A stretch of 64,000 nt of DNA from Ichthyophis bannanicus (GCA_033557465.1 CM066031.1:1442866163-1442930162); one strand, 5' to 3'; shown: positions 1 through 11,707, counted from the stretch's first letter. Translations and numbers: made by a program. The notes: generated by a model not told the origin, from the letters alone.

Positions 1-1435
1 CTAGTTCCTCCTTCCGGAACAGGCAGACATCAGCTTCCTCACAATCCTTTAAAGGTGGGAGTATTTCTTCATCCACATCAGACATCTGAATCCAAGCCAT
101 AGTCCAAATCGCGGACAGATCCTAGCTAATTCCCATCTCCAGGGGGCACCTTTTGCCAGGGACTCTTAGCCAGAACAACCAGGCCTGTTGTGTAAAAAGG
201 AAAATAATTCTGAGGAGGACAATCCAGACTCTGGAAGCTCTTCCTGTGGAAATGAGCCCCCTCACACCAGGGGCATAGTCACCATCGATCCCCTAGAGGT
301 TGGGGTGTAACGCACAGCATGGTTTATTTATTTAGTATACATTTGTATACCGCTACTTCCAGCGATCAGCAGCGGTTTTTGATTACAGATTGGAAATTGT
401 CAAATCATGACAGGAAATTTTTGAGGTATAAACACATTGATTAAACAGGAAAGCACAGCACACAGAGAACTATTTTACAGGGAACATGGGCTATGGAGGG
501 TTAAGTGGCTTGCCCAAGACCACAAGGAGCACCTGTGAGACTAGAAACCCCCGTCCTTCCGGCCCAAGGTTGCTGTCCTCTAGTGGGATTTGAACCCCCG
601 ACCTTCCGGCCCGAAGTACCTTGCCCCAACCACTAGGCTACTCCTCCAGAACCTCCTATCAGCTGGTTATCCTTACCCACAGCGCCATCTGCCACTGCCA
701 CCTCTTGCCCTTAGGCAGGCAAGGTTGACTAACTGCATCCCCCGGCATAGAGAGGGGGGGGGGGGGTAATCCTCCAGAACAACCCAGGAGTTGCCATGCT
801 AGAAGAGAAGAATCCAGACGCCAGAGATGAGGCACCACAGGCTAAACAACAATTCCTGGAAGAAAACTTAAGAGAATTAAAGCAAGTATCACAACAGTGC
901 GTGCTAAGGATGCGGGGTCTTAACAGCATGTGTTAACTGTGCTTTTATTGGGGCAAGAATTACAGTCATTATGGAAGGAACACTCAGAGCCACTTGGACA
1001 GACTGCATAACCTCCAGGTGCACAATCAGAGAAAACGCTACTAGTGCTGACAGAAAATCACACGCTGCATCAACTGTTGCCAGCGGTCTACCATGAATTG
1101 CATCCCACACAAACGGAATCGGGAGCCCCTAACAGGGACAATGATGAGGTCAAGCCCTAGTACGCACCTTGAAGCCCCAGGCAGAGGACCCGTGCTGAAC
1201 TCAGCTCTATTCCCCTTATACTGTTACACCAGCTTTGCAGCACTGCATTTAAGGTTGTTGACAGGCAGATCCCTCTGACAGCCTTCTGCAATCTTCGTGA
1301 GAGAACAGGAATACAGAGAAGGAGGGAGGGGGGCACTGAGGTTGCGTGAGGATGCTGCACTCTTCCAGAACCTTCCAAATCCTTCCAATTTCTAACTGCT
1401 CAACAGGCTCTTATCACGATAAGCGTGTGGAGCTG
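1..1435 (-). mobile_element. DIRS-a, gag/5' end remnant (group III), cut by window start
   Basis: The stretch aligns by eye, block after block, with the 5' part of DIRS-f at about 33130-34260: the same gaggacaatc.. segment, the same poly-G patch after a cctagagg motif, a shared block around 790-890, and a shared ggcactgaggtt / cttccaatttctaactgctcaaca block near its end. Orientation is therefore minus, with the gag side to the right. No usable reading frame is left. A SINE sits at about 311-645. Homology to DIRS-f stops where the left terminus of DIRS-b begins, so the 5' terminal repeat of this copy is missing. The assignment rests on similarity to one other copy in the window. Confidence 0.6.
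311..645 (-). mobile_element. tRNA-derived SINE with MIR-like core and L2-type 3' tail
   Basis: Read on the minus strand the element starts with a tRNA-like head. It has a pol III A box TAGCCTAGTGG (complement of 630-640) and a B box GGTTCAAATCC (complement of 586-596), about 34 nt apart as in tRNA-derived promoters. The middle contains cttgggcaagccacttaacc, which resembles the core shared by MIR/CORE-SINEs. The 3' part ends in a tail with an AAATAAATAAA end and a short CCGC...GCGG hairpin like the L2 3' ends elsewhere in the window, which suggests that L2 enzymes mobilised it. It interrupts DIRS-a. Confidence 0.7.
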
Positions 1436-1878
1436 AAAGCGTAGTTTCTCACCTGTAACAGGTGATCTTTGGGAACAGCAGGAATCAGTCTTCACATCTG
1501 GGTGACGTTGGCACAGATGGAGCCCGATGCAGGAACACTCCCCAGCATACCTTCCCTCCTGGTCTCCTCAGTCAGGTGAAAAGCAAAGAAAAATGAGAAA
1601 AAATACCAGAAAAAATAAGGGGACAACTTGAAGGGGGGGGGGGGGGTTGTGAAGACCGATTCCTGATGTTCCCGGAGATCACCTGTTACAGGTGAGTAAC
1701 TATGCTATCTCCAGGAACAAACAGGAAGTCAATCTTCACATCTGGGACTCCCTAGCCCAAGACAACTGAGTGAGAGAAAGAGTCCCAGCGCAGCCAGGGG
1801 TTGCAGCAGAGATCCAACAGACTCTGCCCATTCGGAGTACTCCTCACGAGGTAGTTGGATGGGCGGTGGGCAATTTGT

Positions 1879-2545
1879 CTAGATTTGAAAAAGGTTACGT
1901 AGAACAGATTGTCCGAATTGATCACCACTTCTGGCATCCTTATCCAGGCAATAGTGAACTGCAAAGGTAGGCAGCGAAAACCATGTAGCTGCTTGGCAGA
2001 TTTCCGAAATAGACACGTAACTGAGGTTAGCCACAGTGGCGGCCATGGCTCGGACATTATGAGCTGAGACGTGATGCTGTAGAGACAGCCCAGCTTCAAA
2101 TAAGCCAAAGAGATGCAATCTGCAATCTAGTTTGAGATAATCCTCTTGGAAACTGGAAATCCTAGATGACTTTGGTCAAAGGAGACAAAAAGTTGAGAGG
2201 ACTGACTATGACTCAGTGCGGTCAAGGTAGAAGGCCAAAGCTCTTGTATGCAGCTTCGCCTCAGCAGTGGAGCTGTGAGGACTAGGAAAGAAAGTTGGCA
2301 GTGAGATAGACTGGTTCAAATGAAAGGAAACAACGACCTTCAGTAAGAACTTAGGATGTGTCTGGAGGACAACCTTATCATGGTGGAATCTGATATATGG
2401 AGCATAGTCTACCAGAGCCTGGAGCTCACTAACCCTTCGGGCTGAAGTCAATGCTACCAGGAAGAGGACTTTCCATGTTAGGAACTTTAAAGGAGGTTGC
2501 GCTAGAGGCTCAAAGGGGCTGCGCAAGTACAACATTTAAATCCCA
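1879..2545 (-). pseudogene. Tyrosine recombinase (YR) remnant of DIRS-b
   Basis: DIRS elements integrate through a tyrosine recombinase instead of an integrase. Two frames together cover the core: the first (to about 2206) holds the Arg-I box TSARRVSELQAL and the FHLNQ and LPTFFPSPHSS blocks; the second (1879-2118) holds the H-x-x-R box as AHNVRA and the final Tyr in VHYCLDKDAR, ending NLFQI. A frame break and an in-frame stop separate them, so no recombinase can be made. The N-terminal core-binding part is not clear here. Confidence 0.75.
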
Positions 2546-2988
2546 CACCGTGGGTGGTGGACAGAGAGGTGGCTCGGTCAAGAGCAGACCCCACCTAAGG
2601 GGTGCACCAAAATAGGGTGATTCTCTGAGGTATGGTGAGAAGCAGCAATGGTGCATAAGTGTACTCATATGGAGCTGGTCTTAAGACCCGAGGACAAATG
2701 TAGCAGGTACTGGAGAAGATCCAGAACTGAACATATGAAAGGATCTAGTGTTCTCTGCGAACATCACAGCAAGAAGCTGTGCCATTTGAAAGCGTAAGAC
2801 TGTCTGGTTGAATCTTTCCTGAAGACAGCAGAACATGCAAAACATCATCTTGAAGTCCTAAGTGAGAGAACAAAGCGCTCAGCAGTCAGGAAGAGTTTGG
2901 AGGCTGGGGTGCAGGAGGGTCCCCTGCTCCTGAGAAAGGAGGTTGGGTGCACAACCCAGCCTGAGGGGAGGCGCTTGAACTAGTTGAA

Positions 2989-3582
2989 GAAACATAGAAA
3001 TATGATGGCAGAAAAAGACCACATGGCCTATCTAGTCTGCCCTTCCATATCAACCACTACACAGTCCTCTTTTTCCCTTTAGAGATCCTCTGTTTGTCCC
3101 ATGCTTTTCTGAATTCAGATACTGTCCTCATCTATACCACCTCCACTGGGAGACTATTCCACGTATCTACCACTCTTTCCGTAAAGAAATATTTCCGCAT
3201 ATTACTCCCAAGTCTATCCTCTTTCACCCTCATCCTATGTCCCCTCATAGCAGAGCTTGCTTTCAATCGAAAGAGGCTCTCCTCCTGTGTATTTATGCCA
3301 CAGAGGTATTTAAACATCTCAATCATAATCACCTCTATCCTGCCTTTCCTCTAAAGTATACATATTAAGATCCTTAAGTCTGTCCTCATATGCTTTATAA
3401 CAAAGACCACTAACCATTATAGTAGCCACCCTCTGTACCGACTCCAACCTGTTTATATCCTTTTGAAGGTGCAGTCTCCAGAATTGCACACAGTACTCCA
3501 AACTAGGTCACATCAAAGACTTATACAGAGGCACTATCACTTTCTCACTGGACTTTCTCCTTCGATACCTAGACAGCAAGGT
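2989..3582 (-). mobile_element. CR1-like LINE, 3' end fragment
   Basis: Minus-strand frames at 3319-3501 and 3132-3332 match the extreme C-terminus of CR1/L2-group ORF2 (VQFWRLHLQKDI.. LESVQRVATIM, then KYFFTERVVDTWNSLP). The 3' end in minus orientation reads ..catatttctatgtttctt, like the short repeated 3' tail of CR1 elements. It is 5' truncated and inserted in DIRS-b. Frames are broken. Confidence 0.75.
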
Positions 3583-3856
3583 TGGGTGGCGAGAACAGTA
3601 CCAGTGCAGAAGTGGAGGAGAGTATGAAACTCAGGCTGAAAAATCAACTTTTTCCAGGGACAAGACAGACAGACATCTGAAGGACTCCGCGGAAAAAAAG
3701 GAGACTGAGCACCCTTGGGCAGGAAGGGGACCACGCATGCATGGTAGCATCTCCCAAAGGCTTTCTTTGAAAGCTGGGGGGATGCTTCCACGAGGGCTCT
3801 GTTGAAGCAGACTTTACCCATATGTGAGGACTGACTTCCTGCTTGTTCCCAGAGAA

Positions 3857-4098
3857 TGGAGACACACACATTTAAGCATGCTCTGCATAAAAGTATGTGC
3901 TGTGTTATCAGCAGTACATATTTTCATGTATGTATACTTCTGGGCAATTTTAGACTTGCCTATGTCTGCATGTAAAACACTGTTATATACAAAAACAAAG
4001 ATAGAAAATTATCCCTATTGGCTTAGAAGAGAGGTTCATGATGTTCATGGCATGTGCAAAACTAACCCAAGATCATTTTAGAGGGAATTTCTATACAT
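3857..4098. other. Spacer between DIRS-b and DIRS-c
   Basis: About 240 bp of AT-rich sequence between two DIRS elements. I see no coding frame, repeat or RNA gene in it. Confidence 0.4.
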
Positions 4099-4539
4099 AA
4101 GGGGAAATTTTCACTTACTGTTAATTTCCTTTCCTGGAATCCTGCTAGACCAGTCCAGACAAGCAGGTTTAGTCCCCCTACCAGCAGATGTTGGAGACAG
4201 AGAAATAGAAAAAAACCTACCAGCAGCCTGATTGGCTGTTCCCTGGTAATATGTAGCTGAACCCAGTAAAGGGCGCTCCAGTACTGTAAAAAGCCATACT
4301 CAAACAGATGTAACCAGGAACCAAAACTAAGGAAAACAGAAAACCATACTATATACAAGAGGCGATAACACTCCGCTGCAAAGTCTTGGCTCCTCAGCAA
4401 TACACCTCTGAACCAGATATCCAGAATAGGGAGGGTCCTGGACTGGTCTAGCAGGAAAGGAAATTAATGGTAAGTGAAAATTTCCCCTTCCAGCACATCC
4501 TGCTAGACCAGTCCAGACAAGCGGAAAGTACACAAGCTA

Positions 4540-5640
4540 ACTGCTCTTTGGGTGGGAAGATACGGCCATCAAAACAACCTTTGCCCTGAATTGTGCCTCT
4601 TCCCGAGATTGAATATCGAGCCGATAGTGACACACAAAAGTGGACAGGGAGGACCAAGTGGCCGCCCTGAAGATATCAAGAGGATGAACGTGAGAGCGCT
4701 CCGCCCAAGATGTAGCTTGCGCTCACGTAGAGTGCGCCCGTAGACTGAGAGGGGACAGATTTTCCCTTAAGGATGGATGCAGATTCAATTGCTAACTGCA
4801 ACCACCGAGAGACCATGTGTTTGGAAGCAACTTGACCCTTACGGGGTCCCGCAAAAAGCACGAAAAGGTGATCAAAGATATGGAAAGGATGTGTCACCTG
4901 AAGATACCTACGAAGGATCCTGCCGAGATCCAGAGAACAGAGTCCCTTATTCTCACCCGCACACTGATCCTCAGAAAAACAGGGAAGGAAAATCGGCTCA
5001 TTGATATGAAAAGGCGTAAGAACCTTTGGAAGGAATGAAGGAACAGTAAAAGCAAGAAAACTCCTCCTTTCAAGAAGGCAAGATAAGGATCCCTGCACGA
5101 AAGTGCTTGTATTTCGGATATCCTTCGTGTCAAAGTTATCGCTACTAGAAACACTGCCTTAAGCGTCAAATCTCTCAATGTGATGTGTTTAAGTGGCTCA
5201 AAAGGTGCCTGCATCAAGGCTTTTAGGACAAGGGGCGGATCCCATGCTGACACCGGAGGGCGAACCGGTGGTCGAACTACCTTAGCTGCTTTAAGGAAAT
5301 GGAACACAACCGCATGGGATGCTATAGAGCGACCCCCAACAGGACCTCGGAAACAAGTTAATGCCTCTACTTGAAGCCGAAGAGACCCCAAGGCTAGAGC
5401 CTTATCCAGGCCGTCCTGGAGAAAGGTAAGGATTTTCGGGATTCCCGACTTCCAAGGAGAGTACGGTGCTGCGCGCACCAGAACTCGAAGACTCACCAAA
5501 CTCGGGAATACACCAGCGAAGCCTTCAGAAGGGTCACAACCACGCGACTCGAGTAACCCTTCTTGCTCAGGCAGCGGCATTCAAGAGCCAAGCCATGAGT
5601 GAGTAAGGAGCCGGGCCGTCCATCACAATTGGCCCCTGAC
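4540..5640 (-). pseudogene. DIRS-c tyrosine recombinase remnant
   Basis: The minus frame 4894-5580 holds the core-binding part and the Arg-I box, here ITLTRRISEIQAL where other copies have TSARR. Frame 4676-5098 continues with FHINEPIFLPCFSEDQ and FDHLFVLFAGPRKG. The final part, with AATWSSLSTFVCHYRLD just before 4560, lies in a third frame. The copy is inactive because the frame changes at least twice. It is closer to the recombinases of DIRS-f and DIRS-j than to group I and II. Confidence 0.7.
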
Positions 5641-5779
5641 GTAATAGCCCCCGGCGAGACACCAGCTGCAACGGCGGGGCTCGTGTTAAGTGGATGAGGT
5701 CCGCCTACTAGGGCCTCCGAGGCCAGTGCGGAGCTACCAGGATCACTCTCCCCCGGTGTACGAGAACTCTCCGAGGAAG

Positions 5780-6640
5780 GAAACTACTTGACGTGCTTCC
5801 AACAGGGAGTCTGCCTGAATCAACCAGTTGTCCAGGTAAGGATACACTCAGATTCCTTGTTTGCGCAGAGCTGCTGCGACCACTACCATAACCTTGGAAA
5901 AGGTGTGCGGAGCCCTGGCCAGGCTGAAAGGCATTGCACAAAACTGGAAGTGCTGACCCAGTACTGCAAACCGCAGGGAACGCCGTTGGTCGTCTCTGAT
6001 GGGAATGTGGAAGTAAGCCTCCGCAAGATCTAGAGAGGCGAGGAACTCGCCTCCGTGTACCGCCTGGATCACCGAGCGAAGCGTTTCCATTCAGAATCGT
6101 GGCACCTGTAGACACAGATTTACACCTTTGAGATCCAGAATTGGACAGAAGGACTCATCTTTCTTGGGAACTACGAAATAAATGGAGTAACGACCACAGC
6201 CTCTCTCTCGTCGAAGGACTGGTCGAATAGTAGAAGGCGGCGGTGTACGGTGGAGCGAATCGCCTTCCTCTTCAGGGATCTTCCCCCGGGTGAGACGACG
6301 AATGCATCGGGAATGGATCGGGAACATTCGAGGACATAACCTTGAGAGACTATGTTGAGGACCCATTGATCCGAAGTAATGAGAAACCATTGACGAAGAA
6401 AATAGAGCCAAACGCCCACCTACTGGAGGAGTCTCTCTGGATGGGCCGACCTCCAGAAAAGGCTTCTGGGGTGGACTGTCCAGCCAGTCAGCGGGAAGAT
6501 CTCGTGGGGCCAGAGAACTTGGAAGGCCCAGAGTAGGACTCAGATCCCTTGCGGGCACCCCAAAAGGATTGTTCCCTCTGACCAAAACGTCCAGTTGTCG
6601 AAGAGGCGGAGGGCTTCCCAGGACAGTAGCGACGAGCATC
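5780..6640 (-). pseudogene. DIRS-c reverse transcriptase remnant
   Basis: Minus-strand frames contain YFVVPKKDESFCPILDLKGVN and LDLAEAYFHIPIRDDQRRSLRF followed by CAMPFSLARAPHTFSKVMVVVAA, the order of RT motifs in DIRS reverse transcriptases. The active-site box reads YLDNW, with Asn where active copies in this window have YLDDW. A stop separates the first and second blocks. RNase H is not found downstream. Confidence 0.75.
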
Positions 6641-8044
6641 GCGATACCTGCAGGTGCGTCGTGAGGTAGGCGAATATTGACGGGAAGAATGCCTAGTAGA
6701 AAATTTAGGCTTATCTTCCGGAAGACATTGGGGTCGAACCTCCCCTAGGTCTTTGACCAATTTGTCTAGTTCCTCCCCAAAGAGAAGCTTTCCCCTGAAG
6801 GGAAGTCTAAAGAGGCGTGCTTTAGATGCTGAGTCAGCTGACCACTGGCGAAGCCAGAGCCATCTGCGAGATACTGTAACCGCTGCCACCGATCTAGCTG
6901 AGAGGCGCAAGAGATCGTAAAAAGCATCTGCCAAGAAAGCTGTGACCGATTCCAGACGAGCCAGAGCTGGATCCTCTGGCAGACATTGAATCCAGCACAG
7001 ACCAGCTCAGGCCGCTAGACCCCACAAACAGAGACCTGGAGAGATAATGACGAAGCTGAAAAGGCAGTCTTGAGAAGGCTCTCCACTTCCCTATCCTGTT
7101 GATTACGAAGTACTGCACCACCCTCCACTGGAATGGTGGTGTGCTTCGTTACTCCGGTCACAAGGGCATCCACTTTGGGGTATGTCAGCCACTTCTCCAA
7201 GTCAGGCAGTGCCCAGAGGTAAAGCTGACCTAGGAGGCGGGCTGTACGGAGAGGAATATCCGGAGAGTCCCATTCTCAGATACCATTTGTTGTAACTCCG
7301 CTGGGAACGGAAAAGCTCTAGATGGCTTGTGAATGCCTTGTAATATCGGGTCTGGCTGGAGAATGTCAGAAGGCTGTGGGATTCTGCTGTTCCAGCTGAT
7401 CCATCAATCGTAGGGCTTCGACCACCTGCATAATTAGGGCTGGCAATTCCTCTTTGCGAAACAAGCGTATGTCCTGTGTCTCGCTTTGGCCTTCTGCAGA
7501 AAACTCTGAAGGGGACCATTCCCCATCCTCTCGGTCCGACATGCTCTCGCTGTCGTCCCCCGAAGATAGTCCTTCCTCTAGTACTTTTGGCCAAGCTCTA
7601 GTAGCCCAGGAGACATCTTTTGGTGGCTGTGCCTCCACCTTGGAAATGTCCTCTTGTCTAGAGCGCTTGCAGGATCCTGAAACAGAAGACTGAGGGATCT
7701 GAGTCAGGGCATCCACTGTGTTACTGGGAGAATTAGCCTGCCAAAAATCCCAGGCTTGTCTAAAGAGGATCAAAAACTGGGTTTCCGAGGCATACATAGG
7801 CTCCTGCTGCCCGAAAGACTCTGGAGCAGGGGAGTTAAGCGAGGAGGAGAGACTCTCTTGTCAGGGGAAGCTGTCTGGGTTCCTCTAGCAGCTGAGGATG
7901 TGCAGCAGGACTGCCTCTGTCCTGAGCTCCCTTGGCTAGTGTCGCCGAAGTCTCCCCAGGATGAGCAAGACATGCAGCACAAATGCCATACCTCAAATCT
8001 TTATGCTTCTTTGTGCAGATCATGCACCGCTGAAGGGAAGGCAT
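6488..8044 (-). pseudogene. DIRS-c gag-like protein remnant
   Basis: The probable start is an ATG at 8044. The N-terminus has a Cys cluster (CMICTKKHKDLRYGICAAC) like the small zinc-knuckle heads of other DIRS gag proteins here. An acidic middle follows (7366-7797, SDREDGEWSPSEF). Downstream is the block KVDALVTGVTKHTTIPVEGG (7015-7200), then a C-terminal basic part (6488-6934) rich in Arg and Ser. The pieces lie in different frames. The exact role of DIRS gag proteins is poorly known; a particle or RNA-binding role is inferred. Confidence 0.65.
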
Positions 8045-8936
8045 CTCACAGGAGAAGCGCAGCTGATCGCGGTCCGCGGCGAGCAGAAAAACAAAAAAAA
8101 TCAAATATAGGTGTTGAAACAAGACCAGACAGGCAAAAACTAGCAGGGAAGACAGAAATTAAGAAAAAGTCTCCTCACAAAGCCCACCAAAAACGGAGCT
8201 GTACAGCAAAATAACGCTGAAACAAAATGGCCACCACTATTAAACCCGCCAAAATAAAATCACCCCAAACGCTGTGAACACGCGTTAAAACATAAAATTA
8301 AACAAATGAAGAGCTAGGGCAGTAAAGACATGAAGAAAAAAAACCAAACAGGTAGACAGAGGTTGCCCCGACGGCGTCCCGATCAAAATCGGGAGGGAGG
8401 GGGGAGGGGGAAGGAGGACCTTTGAGGTTTACTCACTGCACTGGAACAGACTGCTGAAGAACCAAGGCTGACCGGAATCAGGCAGCAGCCAGGAGCTGTT
8501 ACAAGGCTGCCGATAAGCTGCAGACTGCCCCAATGAAAAGCTGCCCAGGTACTCATGAGCTGAGGCCGGTTTCCTCCCTGATAGAGAGGGAACTCGCATG
8601 GTCCTCCTGACCAGGAGATCAACCTCAATCTGTCCCACAAAACGTAGCTGGAAAACACAGAGGGGCACCTCAAGTGCGCCCTGGGTGCATCCAGCAAAAT
8701 TACTACAAGTACTCAAAGTGAAAAAATAAAAATAATCAGAGAGAAAAAGTTAAACCCCATCATCTGCTGGAGACAGAGAAATACTGGAGCCCCCTCTACT
8801 GGATTCAGCTACATATTACCAGGGAACAGCCAATCAGGCTGCTGGTAGTTTTTTTTCTATTTCTCTGTCTCCAACATCTGCTGGTAGGGGGACTAAACCC
8901 GCTTGTCTGGACTGGTCTAGCAGGATGTGCTGGAAA

Positions 8937-9302
8937 ACAATGTTTTAAGAAAATGAATAGTTTAAATCCAATGTGCACAAACCAAGAGGCACACCATCAA
9001 CCAGCAAAATATAACCAGTACAAAAAAGGCAGCGTAACCACAAGATCCAAAATTTTCTCTTTAATAGCATAACATTCAAGATCCTAGACTCTACACAACC
9101 ACATTTGAGCAATTACTGCCTTCTTCAGGGGTCTCGTCTGGTGGATCAATTTCAATTTATGAATCAAGTTCAAAAATTAATAAAACTCAAAAGAGCTCAA
9201 AGACAAACACCAATTCTGACAGCGTGTCTGGTTTGACTAGTTAGTTTTTCTTTTTTTTTTCTTTTTTTAAAGGTAAACAGATAGTATTACACAGGTAAGG
9301 AG
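8937..9302. other. Spacer between DIRS-c and DIRS-d
   Basis: AT-rich, no gene seen. A block near 9110-9145 (attactgccttcttcaggg) resembles the motif found near the ends of some Penelope-like elements, but nothing else supports that. A T-rich tract lies at about 9246-9268. Confidence 0.3.
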
Positions 9303-9309
9303 AGCACAG

Positions 9310-9527
9310 TTACTTACCTGTAACAGGTGATCTCTGGGAACAGCAGGAATAAGTCTTCACATATGGGTACGTAGGTACCGACGGAGCCTGCGCGGGAATG
9401 CTCCTCAGCTTCCAGAAAGAAAGCTTTTGGGAGCATCCCACACGCATGCGCGCTGCCTTCCCGCCCATTCACTTCCTTCTCATCAGTTGGGTTTGTAGCT
9501 GAGACCGAAGGAGGGAAGTAGACAAAT

Positions 9528-9564
<37 letters not shown>

Positions 9565-9660
9565 CTCCTAGGGGAGGTGGGTGGGTTGTGAAGACTTATT
9601 CCTGCTGTTCCCAGAGATCACCTGTTACAGGTAAGTAACTGTGCTATCTCCAGGAATAAG
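9310..9660. repeat. Terminal hairpin of DIRS-d: 3' repeat plus internal complement
   Basis: The segment 9303-9364 (cagttacttacctgtaacag.. to cttcaca) reappears as its reverse complement at about 9588-9647, so this end can fold into a long hairpin with about 225 bp in the loop. The same arrangement occurs at 12754-13082 in DIRS-e and at 50087-50413 in DIRS-h. A variable (AG)n tract lies in the loop at about 9528-9560. Confidence 0.8.
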
Positions 9661-10492
9661 CAGGAATGAGTCTTCACATATGGGGACTCCCAAGCTAGAG
9701 ATGCCTGGAGGAGGTCCCAGCATGCTGCAAATCTAATAGATGGGCCATGCTATTTCCAAGAACCTCAGGCATCCAAGTGATGGAGGGTAGGAGTTGAATT
9801 AAAAAGGGAACAGCTTGACTAAACAAGGCACCTAGAGGGGAGTCCTTGTGTAGATCATAAATGTTAATAAAAAATTGAATTCCAATTTTCTAATGTGGAC
9901 CTTAGTCAAAAGTATTGTGAAAGTATTTGTTGAGGCTAATATGGGTCTGGTGCTAAGAGCCAGTACATTATCCTCAAAGAAAATACCTCACTGTGAAGTA
10001 GAGGAAATAAATTTTGCAATACAGGCAGAGGTCAGAAGCCTTAATGGCTAGAACTAATCCCAGAAGAAAAAACTGGGGGAGTTTAATGAGGTTGGACTTT
10101 GGATGAGAAGCTAAAGCTTCTGTAGGCCAAAGTTTGAAGCTCTTTGTCCTTGGAGCAGAATAAGGCTCTAGGAAAGAGAGGAGATAAATCTGACTGGTTT
10201 GCAGAGAAAGGATGGGTCTTTAAGATCCCTCTATCCAAATGAAAGAAAGAAACATTTGTAGTAGGCGATGTAGCCTCCAATTTCTTGAAGATCAGTAATG
10301 TCTTTCCTAAGTGGTGTGACTTAGGATAATGACTTACATGGAGAGCTTCAGAGATAAAGTAACCGGAAAGGTTACGGTAAAAGAAGGTAGTTTCTAACTA
10401 CCATAGAAACTTGGTTGTCCATTTAAACCCTATGGTATGCTGGAACAGCATTAATATGGACAGTAACAAATCTTTCAGAGTGAGATATGTGA

Positions 10493-10528
10493 ATTTATAT
10501 ATATTTATACATATATACATATATATAT
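10493..10528. repeat. (TA)n microsatellite
   Basis: An AT-alternating tract within DIRS-d, directly at the left border of the LTR-like insertion. A similar tract lies on the right border at 11933-11965, so the insertion appears to sit in a TA-rich stretch. Confidence 0.8.
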
Positions 10529-11707
10529 TGTGATGCAGCGGACCCTCTTGAAGGGAGAGAAAAAGTTTTAAAACCAGAAAAAGGCAGGCATAACCTGCAA
10601 TATTGGGAGGATCCATCTAGGGGGAGGAGGAGAGTCGAGAGAGAAACCGAGAAACCACGCCCCTCTGGGCAGGACGCAACCTCAGCCAGCTTCTTTTTGA
10701 ACAGAGGCAGGTCTGACTTAAAAAGAAGGGACCAAGGCCGAAGCAAGAGGAAGGATCAAGGCCGAAGCAAAAGCAAGGACCAAAGCAGAAGCAGCAGCCA
10801 GAGCCAGAGTACAGAAGGCAAAGAGGAAGGCCAAAGCACTGGCAAGAGCAGAAAGAAACAGAGTCCTGAGCAGGAAGCAAAGCAGGAATTTCAACAAGAG
10901 TTGGAGTGGAATAAGGAACAGAGAAAAAGCCAAGAGAGGTACTGGGACCGCAAGGGAGTACCTGGCAGAGGGTCACCACAGCAGGCGTGGAATAAAGAGG
11001 TTCGTCCATTTTCAGAGGTGGGAAATGTTTGTTTGGAGAAAAGAAAACATCCTTACCACTATGGTCTGAAGGCTAAGGAAAGACCACAGGAGAGCCTGAG
11101 CACTGCTGCGCTGAAGACAAACCAAGGTAGGCCTCAAGCCTTATTAGAGAGAAGGAAGAGAAGCCTCAAAGGTAAAACTCTTATTACTGATAATTGCCTT
11201 CAGAAGCCTAAAGTAGGGGGAAGACAGTGGGAAGAGGATTACTGTTACCCTAAACATTCTGGTGAGCAAAAGTATGAAAGAAGCTTGTCTAAGAAGAGAA
11301 GTTTGAGTGGGAAATCTTTTTATGAACCTGCTTTTGAACCTCTAATCAGAGAGGGACCGTTGTACTGCAAAACTCCTAGAGACCGACGCCCAAAACTAAA
11401 TGCTAGGCATTGGGACATAGTGCAACAAGTATATAAGAAACCAGACTATAATTACCTGGAGGCTACAGATTCAGAGGCTTCTGAGGTTGAATCCATGCAA
11501 GTGGAATCAGTGGGGGAAGAATCCGATAATGCAATGGATTGTACATATTGTGCCTCAGGGAGTGTTGAATCTATCCCCAGTTTATCAGATACCCAAGTGA
11601 AGGAAGTTTATTGTTTTGCACAATGTTCTGTGAAGATAACAGCCTTTACTTTATTGCTTGCTTTTATTTTTTTTCTCTATCCTGAAGTAAGGACATTTCA
11701 GTTGTGA
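10493..11707 (+). CDS. Unrecognised long open frame in the LTR-like insertion
   Basis: The frame is open for 405 codons up to a stop at 11705-11707, but has no ATG in its first two thirds; the first ATG lies near 11494. A TTG at 10697 is only a convenient start point, so any protein would need splicing or a non-ATG start. The N-terminal part is strongly basic, with repeats of R/K-D-Q-G-R-S-K coded by a purine-rich tandem of about 24 bp. The C-terminal third is acidic (SEASEVESMQVESVGEESD), then a CTYCASG motif, and a hydrophobic stretch ITAFTLLLAFIFFLYPEV eight or fewer residues from the end, which resembles a tail anchor. The stop is 41 bases before AATAAA. I do not recognise the family. Confidence 0.35.
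   Translation: MYIYLYIYTYIYCDAADPLEGREKVLKPEKGRHNLQYWEDPSRGRRRVERETEKPRPSGQDATSASFFLNRGRSDLKRRDQGRSKRKDQGRSKSKDQSRSSSQSQSTEGKEEGQSTGKSRKKQSPEQEAKQEFQQELEWNKEQRKSQERYWDRKGVPGRGSPQQAWNKEVRPFSEVGNVCLEKRKHPYHYGLKAKERPQESLSTAALKTNQGRPQALLERRKRSLKGKTLITDNCLQKPKVGGRQWEEDYCYPKHSGEQKYERSLSKKRSLSGKSFYEPAFEPLIREGPLYCKTPRDRRPKLNARHWDIVQQVYKKPDYNYLEATDSEASEVESMQVESVGEESDNAMDCTYCASGSVESIPSLSDTQVKEVYCFAQCSVKITAFTLLLAFIFFLYPEVRTFQL

Larger units (their letters stand above)
1436..3856 (-). mobile_element. DIRS-b, internally deleted DIRS retrotransposon (group II)
   Basis: The left end has the group II 3' terminus (gcgtagtttctcacctgtaacagg) and the right end has gactgacttcctgcttg followed by agagaa, as in DIRS-i. 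A copy of the internal complementary region lies at about 1655-1745. Only the recombinase region is recognisable. The gag and RT-RNase H regions are gone, and a CR1 3' piece lies between the YR remnant and the 5' terminal repeat. At 2.4 kb it is less than half the length of DIRS-i. No target-site duplication was seen, as usual for DIRS elements. Confidence 0.75.
4099..8936 (-). mobile_element. DIRS-c, group III DIRS retrotransposon with RNase H region lost
   Basis: The left terminus (from about 4101, ggggaaattttcacttac) and right terminus (cttgtctggactggtctagc, to about 8936) are inverted repeats; the cctaccagcagatgttggag block occurs at both ends in opposite orientation. The internal complementary region at about 4440-4530 joins the complements of the two ends. 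Order on the minus strand is gag, RT, YR. The RT frame passes into YR with no RNase H or methyltransferase-like region between, which accounts for most of the roughly 1 kb shortfall against DIRS-i. All frames are broken. Confidence 0.85.

Noticed and set aside
586..640. tRNA gene on the minus strand
   Set aside because: A and B boxes are present, but the sequence cannot form a clear cloverleaf and continues into a SINE body and L2-type tail.
751..768. Poly-G runs here and at 1634, 33431 and 39855 as possible quadruplex elements
   Set aside because: Single G runs inside decayed DIRS copies, best explained by slippage; no conserved pattern beyond that.
8937..9302. Penelope-like element end
   Set aside because: Only one short resembling motif; no RT or GIY-YIG domain nearby.
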